A DNA stretch of 64,000 nucleotides, taken from assembly GCA_011525915.1 (NCBI GenBank), contig WYBM01000003.1:50568-114567 (forward strand), given 5' to 3'. Of the stretch, positions 38,601-48,000 are shown piece after piece. The DNA comes from Ardenticatenaceae bacterium (lineage in GTDB: Bacteria; Chloroflexota; Anaerolineae; Promineifilales; Promineifilaceae). Numbering within the stretch: the stretch's first letter is position 1; every line of letters begins with the position of its first letter. A program made the translations under genes and the position numbers. Below the pieces are notes generated by a model that saw only the letters and a list, made by a program, of their open reading frames with translations, ran no database searches and had not been told where the DNA came from.

Positions 38601-39033
38601 TCATTAGATCAGGGTGCGTATACAAATTGAGGGACATATAATTGGAAAAGCCCTTACCGGCAAAAACACCAATCAAGCCACGGTACTGTTCAGGATCATA
38701 ACCAGCATCTTCTAAGGCCCACCAGGCACATTCCAAAAACAGGCGTGCCTGAGGATCCATCGCTTCGGCTTCACGGGGGGTAAACCCAAAAAAGGCAGCA
38801 TCAAATAAGTCAATATCTTCAATAATAGTGCCTGCTTTTACATAGTCGGGAAGTTTCACCAATACCGGATCAGCACCAGCAGCAAGCACTTCTTCCTCAC
38901 TGAAAAAGCGGATCGATTTTTTACCATTGAGTATATTTTGCCAAAATGCTTCGACAGTGGGTGCATCTGGGAACCGCCCCGCCATACCAATGATGGCAAC
39001 AGCTGTTTCTTGGATTTCGTGATGTTGACTCAT
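29656..39033 (-). CDS. Type I PKS modules 5 and 6: KS-AT-KR-ACP-KS-(degenerate AT)-KR-ACP
   Basis: 3125 residues. Module 5: KS Cys in 'VQTFCSTS' (about 181), AT with 'GYSLGEYVAA' (about 643), the carboxylate-binding Arg in 'AKRAELI' and 'THAFHT', the malonyl-type motif; KR near 1190; ACP Ser in 'GGNSLIG' (about 1496). Module 6: KS (about 1739); AT with 'GYSIGQFVAA' (about 2181), where the Glu after the nucleophile is Gln, the Arg position reads 'VQQAQLI' and the N-terminal GLGD block reads 'FTDLMADY', so malonyl loading is doubtful; KR near 2731 with 'GGGPGQIDYCAANAF'; ACP near 3047. There is no DH or ER in either module, so each leaves a beta-hydroxyl. A basic helix links ACP and KS. Confidence 0.92.
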   Translation of the reverse strand: MSQHHEIQETAVAIIGMAGRFPDAPTVEAFWQNILNGKKSIRFFSEEEVLAAGADPVLVKLPDYVKAGTIIEDIDLFDAAFFGFTPREAEAMDPQARLFLECAWWALEDAGYDPEQYRGLIGVFAGKGFSNYMSLNLYTHPDLMMQLGKLQVAIGNERDSLAAMVAYKLNLRGPSISVQTFCSTSMVAIHLACQSLLMYECDMALAGGVAIELPQGTGYLYQEGGILSPDGSCRTFDTRARGSVMGNGLGVVMLKRLEDALADNDQIYAAILGSATNNDGISRVGFTAPGLNGQTAVILDAITNARVPAESISYIEAHGTATKLGDSIELAAMKKAFRQHTDKKQFCAIGSVKPNVGHLDRASGVTGLIKTALSLKQAVLPPHLNFHQATEDVGLEESPFYVNKDKRAWPETAEYPRRAGVSSFGLGGTNVHVIMQEVRQPAAEPSKRSHHLLLLSARTETSLKLGTMKLAEYLAEDDDANIADIAHTLQTGRRSFNHRCMLVCTSVEHARHLLQGAEPARLLTREENYRERPTAFMFSGLGDHYVNMGRGLYQQEPVFRQTVDRCCTLLEPTLGFDLRTRLFNEESIGQTTNALRQMLGKNGSHQGGLQETAVAQPAVFVIEYALACLLQSWGILPQAMMGYSLGEYVAATLAGVFTLETALQIVAKRAELIQSLPAGRMVAVAAPEKEVEPYLTSGVQISAVMGKTSVVIAGSLADVQAVEEKLQAAEIIVRPLNTTHAFHTDMMLPIVDAFRAYLQTVSLAAPQTNYISNVTGNWVTAKQVTKADYWIDHLCQPVQWYQGLNTLLQNQVLALIEIGGGKSLTSLVRQHPANTANCLVVSTLRSAYESQADLDCLLQAVGQLWLAGVSLQWDNLYAGEQRRAVSLPGYAYDRQRYWIDPDPHFLALWHNQATETAVTSPLTTKATPIREKTAPPVHRRKERIEDWFYTPTWQPRPLDINNITPETTTYPWLILLDALGVGEQLVDYIQKNGGTAIRVYPGNAFQQKDETTFTINPAKQADYAALIEILEEENSVPQKIVHMWSLGTYKTHQDFLTAFEPEQQVNLFSFVLLARTLSNLNINDSIEIIGITSHMQDVYVTDRIQPDKASIQAVCRSIPQEYFMLTCRTLDLDVEHPPIAAQLWAELASGSEDLDVAYRQEKRLVQVYEATPLEKPEPSRLRQQGVYLITGGMGDIGLVLSTYLAQHYQARLVLVNRSSLPERELWDEWLAAHDVFDSVSLRIQKIRELEALGAEVMAMAADVSDKAQMTHLITQAEVQFGRLHGVIHAAGVSDEKAFSIIQNVKPENCTLHYQPKVYGTYVLKEVLAEKELDFCVMFSSLSSNLGGLGFLPYSVANIVMDMIVRQRNKTAVNKWHVVNWDTWRIREDTHAILGATLTMYEMLPAEGIQAFEHVIGQDDHHQLVNSTGDIDIRIQQWIRLDPVKIVRPNEQHHARPQLNTAYVAPSSSYEKRVADIWQEILGIEQIGIYDNFFDLGGNSLIGLQVIARVKKEFDTQVPIVALFEAPTISTLTKYLRTGQQQEEDVTQQKLNKRRKRARKQTKQEGIAIISMAGRFPQAPDVKTFWEHICNGYEAITTFTEEELINAGIPKAMCSLPNYVKARPILESAGLFDPTFFGYSPREAELTDPQQRLFLETAWHALELAGYDPQRYPGLIGLFGGSNISSYVLDLIGDADFIKSLGAYEATYQVVIGNDRDSLATNVSYKLNLKGPSLTVQTFCSTSLVATHLACQSLLNGECDIALAGGVSIRTPIKSGYLYHEGGMESQDGHCRTFDAQATGTLFGDAVAFTVLKRLEDAIADGDTIHAVIKGSAINNDGSLKVGYAAPSVEGQANVIATAIENAGLTADAIGYIEAHGTATRIGDPIEVAALTKAFQKTTSKLNFCAIGSIKPNVGHLDRAAGVSGLIKAALMVKHGLIPPLLHFETPNPEIDFENSPFYVPARLQAWKEERPDQPRRSGISSLGMGGTNVHVIVEEPPAILPSSPSRSDQLLVLSARTSTALAQIKNNLVTYLEDNPTVPLADIAYTLQTGRARMDWRQTVVCQTHEEAVQALLHEAPEQGHYVRLRERPFIFAFTDLMADYSKLVTQLYQQEISFRETIDDCCNYLQANFSINLFPHFDPHAVVILPPATLKEQHLMQFITQYAIAGLFIEWGVKPQGLIGYSIGQFVAACLADVVSLENSLHLLVQQAQLITNQVPLGEMLFIDSGPNTISGWLEDVYLVTCSQEKCLVAGTKTAVSELTQQLQQAHIGYEKTPAAYPLHTPIIETITAQLTTYWAEIPLHAPKYPIMIDGKWLTESTATHAHYWAKRLSLPISFYQDMQELMGDPAFAYIEIGHSSCIKQNITLDEAQQKQIVTLLTSSNDHVFTLQTLLTALGDIWTLGGEIKWEQFYTEEKRHKVPLPTYPFERKLYWLEPRRRRFIGLEDDKTEQDLLDTLDIANMTPEDLLQYEPAKIEELSNWFFVPTWKQTAVPARITSDLLTLKPDKWLIFADTCGVADTMTRQLREAGHSVTLITQGTQFTQLDTDTYTLSPTARFDYDELFMYLRNQDKLPNIIVHLWLVTPTQDTETLTDALVNQTTDHGFYSLLALTQSLADFGPESCRIQIVTSEMQDVMDAHNINPAKATVIGACKVIPQEFTNIQTKSIDIGNPETNQHQIQTLLTELIDTDRTEAMVAIRNQTRWVQTYESIVLREGSYLQRLRTGGVYLITGGMGGIGLGIAHYLATTYQAKVALLGRTPLPPREEWDELLATENPKQGTAYKIAQIRQIEEAGGELLLLTADVTNESDVQQTVATIRQTWGSLHGVIHAAAVPASGIIQLKEPEMATAVLAPKVQGTLVLQRVLQAIPLDFLVLFSSMSAITGGGPGQIDYCAANAFLDAFARRYHDQHGTTITIGWGEWHWDAWQAGLEGFPPEAQIFFKAKRREFGISMEEGCEALRRLLSWYLPHTIVSTQDFNQMVAGSKDFSIAAILKKIQLYRQYVPKHPRPTLGVPYTPPRTPEEEHIATIWGDLLGIEEVGIYDNFFDLGGNSLLGVDMITRIRQVMEIDNLPVYILYEAPTVYDLVKIILSENGTPKISHDVASDQDETSRDDKRQEALARKREQNV

Positions 39034-39064
39034 GTATTATTTATATCCTGCCAATTGCTCAGCT

Positions 39065-42000
39065 TTAGCGCCGCCGATGAGACTGCCTCATTTGAGCGAG
39101 TTGTTCTCTTCTCTTTTCACCTCGCTGCTGTCTTGCTTCAACCATGGCCACTTTCTTTTCACTTTCATTAAAATAGTCGCTTAAGGCACTGACAGAGGGG
39201 GCTTCATAAAGGATGTGTGCCGGAATATCTTTGTTGTCAAACTGTTTGCGTAATTGCGCAATGAGATCAATGCCTATCAAAGAATTCCCACCCAGATCAA
39301 AAAAGTTATCGTAGATGCCTATATCTTCAAGCCCTAAAATCTCTCCCCAGGCATCTGCTATTTTTTGTTCCAAATCATTACGCGGGGCAACATAAGAGAT
39401 TCCCAAAGAGGGCCTGGCATGACGTGGGCGAGCAGCTTTTTCTTCGTTAATGCGATTCAAAATATTAACGGCCGTAAATTGTTGGCTGAGTTTAGCAACG
39501 ATGCGGAAATCTTGCGTAGACACAACAACTTGCGGCAAGGAGCTGGCCAGAACACGCCCCAAACTAATCTGTCCTTCATCAAAATGAATGCCAAACCGTT
39601 TGCGATTCTCTCTAAAGAAAGTTTGCACTTCATCATGGTACCCAGACAAACCGCTGTCCCAGGCATTCCACTGCCATTCTCCCCAGTTAATTGATATGGT
39701 TTGACAAGGGTGACCTATTCTTTGTCGGGCAAAGGCATCCAAGAAGGCATTTCCAGCGCAGTAATCTAATTGACCAGGCCCCCCGCCAGTGACAGAGGTG
39801 ATAGAAGAAAATAGCACGATAAAATCTGGCTGGATGTTGGCTTGTTGTAACACATGTTCCATAACAAGGGTCCCTTGCACCTTAGAGGCAATGACTTTCG
39901 CCACTGTTTCTGGTGTTTTCAATTGTGTGAGACCGATACCAGGAACCCCGGCTGTGTGTAAAACACCGTGAATCGTTTGGAACCGGGCGATAATATCACA
40001 AACGGCCGTTGCCATGCCCGCTTTATCAGACACATCAACCGCAAGCGTCAATACCTCTGCTCCCATTGATTCCAGGGTTTGTATCTTTTGTAGCTTATCG
40101 ATTAAGGATGCATCTTCCCCTTGCTCGATGATATCCGCCCATTGTGCCCGTATGGGCAAACCAGAACGCCCCATAAGCACAAGTTTCGCTTGAACCGTTT
40201 TAGCTAAATAGACGGCCATCGCCAGACCAATGCCGCCTAACCCACCTGTAATAACATAAACCCCTTTTTGTTTTAGAATGGGTGGCTGATTCTTAGGCAA
40301 TGCTTCTATACAAAATGGCTCAAACGCTTCAACCCATCGGGTGTGTCCACGCAAGGCCACCATTTGATCCTTGATTGGGCTGGTAAGTTCTGCGATGAGG
40401 TTTGTAACCAAGGCCTTGCTTTGCCAATCGACAGTCGCTGGCCAGTCAACATCCACACAACGTGTCTGAATAGCTGCATATTCCAGAGGAATCACACGGC
40501 AAGGGCCAATAATTGTCGCTTTTTCAGCACAAATCGTTTCTTGTCCGGTGACAGATTGAACATGAGTCGAAACGATAGAAATACAACCAGGCTTGTCCAC
40601 AGCCTCACCAAAGCTTTGTACAAAAGCGATTAAACTGTACAAGCTCAACTGAAGTGTTTCATCTACGGTGCTTAAATCGGCGGTCGGTAACGATGAGACC
40701 GTCCACAAATGCACAATTTGGGTAGGGATGTGGTTATCCTGGCGTAAGGTCCGCAGCATCGTATCATAATCAGCACGCATGGCGGGCCGTACGGTAAAAT
40801 GCAGATCCTCTTGCTGATAGGCTTCTCCTGGTTGGACGGTAATCACAGTCGCTTGTTGGGCACGCAGCTGATCGGCAAGGGCCTGGCCTAAGTTATGCTC
40901 GTCTATGAATAAAAGCCAGCAGCTGTCGGCCTCGTTTTGGGCTGCACGCAAAGGCGCTGTTTGCTTCCAACCTGGCAAATAAAACCAATGATCAACGACA
41001 TCTCGCGGAACGCTGGAAATGGCTTCTTCTGGCGTTCGTGCCTGGGGCATGGCTGCCTGTTGCCTGCCCAGTGACACCATGCTCGGGTCAACCCAGTAGC
41101 GCTGTCTTTCAAAAGGATAGGTCGGTAATTCTACTCGCTGTCGCCTTTCCTCTTTATAAAATTGATCCCAGGCAAGTTTGACATCAAGCAGCCACAAACG
41201 GCCAATGGTATTGAGCATAAAAGTGATGTCTGATTGTTTATCATAACGGGATCGCATTGTGGGCAAAATAAGCGGCATCTGTTCTGACGAACAACGGGGA
41301 TGTTGTTTTGCAAAAGATACCAATGATTGCCCCGGTCCTATTTCAAGAAAAATCTGGTCTTGTTTCTGGAACAACGTGTCTAGGGCATGGCAAAACTGTA
41401 CGGGTTCACACATATGTTTTGCCCAATAGGCTGTGTCAGTTGCTTCTTCTTCTGTGATCCAGTTTCCCGTGACGTTAGAGATGTAAGGGATACGGGGTGG
41501 ATGCAGGGTGACACTTTGTACCAGTTCGGTAAGTGGGTCTGCCAGGCGCTTCATCATGTGAGAATGAAAGGCGTGGCTTGTTGGCAGTCGCCGACAAGCG
41601 ACTTCAGCCTCGTCGAGCTGTTTTTCCAGCAGGGCAATTGCCTCATATGACCCGGCAAGCACGGTCATGTTTTGTCCGTTGTGTGCGGCCAAAGAAACAT
41701 CTTGATGGAGATAAATCTGTACCTGTTCTTTGGACAACGAGGTTGCTAACATGCAGCCTCTGGGTGATGCTTGAATCATACGTGCACGCTCAGCGACCAA
41801 TTTAAGCGCATCTTCCAATGATAAAACACCAGAAAGACAGGCTGTGACGTATTCGCCAAGGCTGTAACCCACCATTCCTTGGGGGCGAATGCCCCAAGAC
41901 ATGACCAAATGTGCCAGGGCATATTCGATGGCAAACATGATTGGCTGCAAAACGGCCGTTTCATGCAATTGCCGCTCTTCATCTGATAATTGCTGCTGGG

Positions 42001-45000
42001 CTTGCCCCCGCCCCAACATGGCCCGGAAATCCATACCTTGCAAACGGCCGTTTGCGGCCGTCGTCTGTGGCGGATACAAAAACGCCTCAATTTTTTTGTT
42101 TAAGTAAGGGTGTAAAATTTCACAACAGCGCTTGATAGCCTGGCGAAAAACGCCCTCTTGCTCATAAAACGCTTGCGCCATATGCAGATAATGTTCGCCA
42201 ACACCGGGGAACATGAAAATAATCGAGCGATTAGCCGGCTTTTGATGAAGCGAATAGACATGGCGCGGATCTTGATTTTCCAACAAGGCAATCGCTTCCT
42301 CTTTACTGCTGCACACCAACATGCGCCGCTGCTCAAACGTTTTTCGCCCTACCTGCAAAGTGTAAGCCACATCAGCCAGCGACACCGTGTCATGGTGTCG
42401 CAAATAGGCTGCCAAATTAAGCCCCATTACATCCAAAGCGCTTTCTGTACGGGCAGAAAGTAACAAAAGCTGCACGGGGCGTGAAGCTGTGGTCGATTTT
42501 TGTTCAGGTGGCTGCTCAATGATAACATGGGCATTGGTCCCCCCCATCCCCAACGAATTAACACCAGCCCGGCGCGGACCATCACCTAAATGCGGCCATT
42601 GTGAGAGCTTTGCGTTGACATAAAAGGGGCTGTTCGCCAGATCGATTTCCGGGTTGGGGGCATTGTAATGTAAACTTGCCGGAATAAGACCATGTTTGAC
42701 AGCTAACGTTGCTTTGATCAAACCTGTTGTGCCAGCTGCACGATCTAAATGGCCCATGTTTGTTTTGATGGAACCAATGGCACAATATTGCTTTTTGTCG
42801 CTCTTCTTACGAAACGCTCGCGTGAGTGATGCCAGTTCAATGGGATCGCCAAGTTCAGTGGCTGTGCCGTGTGCCTCGATATAGCCAATCGTTTCGGGGT
42901 CAATGCCGGCATGCGTTTGGGCCATTTCAACAACATCGGCTTGCCCATTAACACTGGGGGCTGTGTAACCTACCTTTAATGAACCGTCATTGTTGATGGC
43001 AGACCCCTTGATGACAGCATGGATAACGTCACCATCTTCGAGTGCATCTTCCAGCCGCTTAAGCAAAACAATGGCCACACCATCACCGAATAAAGAGCCT
43101 TTTGCCTGGGCATCAAATGTGCGGCAATGTCCATCGGGGGATTCCATGCCCCCTTCCATGAAGGTATACCCCGTTTTTTGAGGGACACGCACTGAAACCC
43201 CACCAGCCAGCGCCATATCACACTCGCCATTGAGCAAACTTTGGCAGGCCAAATGCGTGGCCACAAGTGAGGTTGAGCAAAATGTTTGCACAGCGAAGCT
43301 GGGTCCCCGTAAATTGAGTTTGTAGGAAACGGTTGTCGCCAAAGCATCTTTATCATTTCCAATCACAGCTTGATAATCGCTGACGTTGGCCACAATTTGC
43401 GGGTCCATGGCCAACCGTAACATATAAGTGCTGAGGTTTGCCCCGCCAAACACGCCGATCAATCCTTTATAGCCATCGGGGTTATACCCAGCTCGCTCCA
43501 ATGCCTCCCAGGCGCACTCTAAAAAGAGGCGCTGTTGGGGATCGATCAGTTCGGCTTCACGCGGACTATAGCCAAAGAAGTAGGCATCGAACATATCTGC
43601 CTGATCAATGATAGGGCGTGCTTTGACGTAGTTTTCTTTATTAAACGTTTGGGGTGGAATGCCTGAGGCCAGCAGTTCTTCATCCGTGAACCAGGAAATG
43701 CTTTCTACGCCATCACATAAATTTTCCCATAACGTTTCAATGTTATTAGCCCCTGGAAAACGTCCAGCCATGCTGACAATGGCAACACCCTGGTTGTCGA
43801 TATTTTTGCGGGCACTCTCCCGACGTTTCTTAAGCATCGCCTGACTTGTGTCTTGTTCATCTTGAACCGTTTCAGGGTGCAAATAGCGCACCAAAGCATC
43901 GATAGTAGGGGCTTCAAAGAGGGCGACGGCCGGTATTTGCACCTTAAAACGTTTTTGTATTTTAGAGATGAGCTGCAGACCGATGAGAGAATTACCCCCC
44001 AGATCAAAGAAATTATCGTGAATACCCACTTGAGTAATGCCCAGCACATCCTGCCATATTTCGGCGACTTGTTGGGCATACTCATCACTGGCAGGCACAT
44101 AGTGGGTATCGAGTTGTGGGCGGGAAACGGCCGTGATGTTGGCTGATTGTGCTTGGGAAACGCTCTCTAAATAAACCCATTCTTGAATGCGTTGTTGCAA
44201 ATCCCCTGTCGAGTTAACAAGTTGACTATGCTGACTGTTCAAGGCTAGCGCAAATGCCTGTTTGCCTTCTTCCCGATTCATGACAAATTCGGCAATCGAA
44301 CTCCCTAAACGCATATTGCTTTCGGTCTGTGCTGCTTCTGATTGCCACGTGTCCCAATTGATGCTAATCCACTGTGTGGCAGTTTGCTGGCGATTCATAT
44401 TATGCGCAAAAGCATCCATAAAAATATTGGCTGAAGCGTAAGCGGTAAACCCGAGCCCCCCTAAAATTGAGGACAGGGAAGAGAGCAGCAAACAAAAATC
44501 CGGTTGCAAAGCAGACTCTTTTAAAGCCGCTTGCAAAACCTGAGTGCCTTGCACTTTGGGCAAGAAGTGGTTGTCGCTGACAGTGTGTTCAAGCATTTGC
44601 AGGGGTTGGAAAGAAGCCGGATCTGTAAGACCTGCGCCATGAATGACACCATGCAATGCGCCATAATCTGCTGCTATGGTTGTGAAAACGCGCTTCATGG
44701 CAGCCTGGTCAGTCACATCAGCTGCTAGAACAAGAACATCTGCTCCTAACGATTCTAGATGGCGTATGGCATTAAATTTTTTGCTCAGGGGCGTGTCTTC
44801 TGGTCCGTGCCTTTCCCATTCATCCCGGTCTGGTAAGCCATGCCGACTGGTCAAAATGATTTGAGCCTGCACCGTTTCCGCCAAATGCTCCGCAATGGTT
44901 AACCCAACTGAACCTAATCCACCCGTGATAAGGTAAACCCCTTTTTGTCGTAATCGTGTGGGCTCTGGCGACAGGGTGTGTGGTGTAAATGTCAGGCGGT

Positions 45001-48000
45001 AGCGTTTGTTGTGGCGATAAGCCAATGCCGTTTCTTTGGCAGCAACATTGATGATATCTGCCAAAATCATCCGGGCGTCTGTCTGATTGTCAATATCGAT
45101 GGTTTGACATTGAATCGCTTGATATTCCTGGGCAATGATGCGGGCCGGGCCTAGCAGGGTTGCTTTGGCCGGGTTACGCTCTTCTTGGGCGATTGCCTGC
45201 ACATCATTGCTGAGAATGACAAGTTGCACAGCTTGATCCAGCTCACTATCCAGAGCCTGAGCCAGATAGACAAGACTGTTGTAGCCTCTCTTTTGGCTGT
45301 CGTCAAAAGAGAGGATCGTGTCTGACGAAGTGATACTCCACGCATGAATAACCCGTTCGGGTTTTTGGCCCTGCTGTGCTATTTGGCGCAGCAGTTGTAT
45401 ATATGCGTAGGGGCTTGTGGGATCAAGGGTATAAGTTTGCCGGTTTATGGTGCTAAATTCGCCGCCTGGGGTAACTTGAATAACCGTATGGCCCTGTTGT
45501 TGCAGCAGAGTGGCAATTGTCGGGCTGTAGCCGGTTTGATCGCTAAAAAGAAGAAATGTCAGCGGTGTTGGGGAAACGGCCGTTTCCGCCATGCGCTCTT
45601 GTTCTTCCCAAACAGGCGTATAAAACCATTCGCGGGGGTCGCTTTTTTTGCTGTGCAGCTTCTCTTGCCCCCGCTCAAGCTGATACCCTTTAGGCGGATC
45701 GATCCAATAAGATTGCTTTTCAAATGGGTATGTAGGCAAGGGAATACGACGCCGATACTCGTCTTCATAAAAGCGTTCCCATGGTATTGTTTGCCCGTGG
45801 AGCCATAAATGACCCAGCGTTTGCCATAAAGTTGCGACCGCCGATTGTGCTTGTTGCCCATGGGGCAGTGTCGGCAATATTAAACGCCATTGGTCACGTT
45901 GACAGTTTTTGTTTTGCTTAACAAATGATCCTAATGATTGCCCCGGCCCAATTTCCAGCAAGATGCACAAATCATCACTGATCAGTTTTTCAATACCTGC
46001 TTCAAAATGAACGGTCTGGCACAAATGTTGGGCCCAATAAGCGGCCGTCGTGGCTTGTTCAGGAGTTATCCAATCACCAGTCACATTGGAAATATAAGGG
46101 ATTTCAGGTGGGTGCAGGGTGATGCTTTGCACAAGTGCGGTGAAGGCTTGGACAATGGGCTGCATCATATGGGAATGAAAGGCATGGGTCGTGTTTAAAA
46201 GCTGACACGCCACCCCACTTTCAGTGAATCTTTTTTGGGCATTGGTAACAGCTTCATGTGTCCCTGCCAGCACACAAGTTTGAGGGCTGTTAATGAGGGC
46301 TAAATCAAGATCGTGGGAAAGATAAGGCTGCACATCGGCTGCTGAAAGCGGCACAGCAAGCATACGGCCTGTTTCCAACTGCTGAATAAGTTGGGCACGT
46401 TTGGTAACCAAATATAAGGCATCTTTTAAACTCATCACGCCGGCCAGGCAGGCACATACATATTCACCCAGCGAATACCCAATGAGTGAATCAGGTTCGA
46501 TTCCCCATGATTGCAACAACTTTGCCAGGCCATATTCAATGACAAACATAACAGGCTGGGCGATTTCTGTCTGCTGTAAGGGGGTGTTTTCTACGGCTTC
46601 ATTTTGGCGGCCTAACAGTTGGTGTAAATTTATTTTGCCATTATCGGGTTTTACAGGCTCCTGGCTGTATAACAATTGAATGATATCAACGCCGAGCAGT
46701 GAATGTAAATGTTCGGCACATTCCGTAACAACTTGCTGAAAGCAGGGCTCTGTGTCATATAAATCACGGGCGATGTTTTCATATTGCTCACCGACACCGG
46801 CAAACATAAATGTGACGGGATAATTTTGTTCGCCCGTGGCGAAGGATGTCAATCGTTGGGGGTCGCCTAACCCTCGAACAGCATCGTTAACATCCTGGCA
46901 AACAAGAATACGCCGTTGTTCAAAGAATTGGCGTCCCACTTGTAAGGTGTAAGCAACATCATGAATTGATTGGGTGGGGTTATCTTCTAAATGCAGCTGC
47001 AAGTTCGTTGTGGCCACATCAAGCGCCGATGTTGTTTTAGCAGAGAGAAGCAAGAGTTGAAACGGCCGTTTCCCTTCATCAACCGGCAGCTGCGGGCATT
47101 CCTCTAACACAACATGCGCATTTGTCCCTCCCATGCCAAAGGAACTCACCCCAGCCCGTCGCGGCCAAGGTCCGTTTTCCTGCCAGTCACGCAAGCGTGT
47201 GTTTACAAAGAAAGGGGTTCCCTTAAAATCAATAGCCGGGTTGGGTTCTTCATAATTTAAGCTAGCTGGTATAAGTTTGTGTTTGAGAGAAAGCGCCGTT
47301 TTAATAACCCCAGTAACGCCAGCCGCCCGATCTAAATGCCCCACGTTGGTTTTGACAGAAGCAATGGCACAAAATCCTTTTTTATCTGTCAATTCAGAAA
47401 AGGCTTTGTTCATCGCTTGAAATTCAACCGCATCGCCCAAAGCTGTTCCTGTGCCATGTGCCTCAATATACTGAATGCTCTCAGCGGGGACATCTGCGTT
47501 CGTAATCGCTTCTAAAATAACACCAGCTTGCCCGCGCACCCCCGGAGCGGTATACCCCACGCGTAAAGCTCCATCATTGTTAATTGCCCAGCCTTTAATG
47601 ACAGCATAAATGGTATCGCCATCCCGCACAGCATCTTCAAGCCGTTTCAACAAAACAACCCCAACACCGTTGCCTAAGGGGGCTCCTTTTGCTTTCACAT
47701 CAAAGGCACGACATCTGGCATCAGGCGAAGCAATCCCCCCTTCTTGGTAGTAATAGCCAGCCTTCTGCGGAATGCTAATGAAGACCCCCCCCGCGAGGGC
47801 CATGTCACACACCCCTCCTAACAAGTTTTCACAAGCTGTGCTGATCGCTACCAAAGAGGTGGAACAATAGGTTTGAACTGTTACGCAAGGGCCTGTCAAA
47901 TCAAGCAAATAAGCAACTCTGGTGGTTAATGAATCTTTATCATTGCCCAGTACAATAGGCATTTTGCCAACAGCGTCCACAAATGCAGGATTGGGGGCAA

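Noticed and set aside
28900..48000. Reading the QTFCSTS ketosynthases as inactive
   Set aside because: The Cys and both active-site His residues are kept in all five, and the motif is uniform, so loss of function is unlikely.
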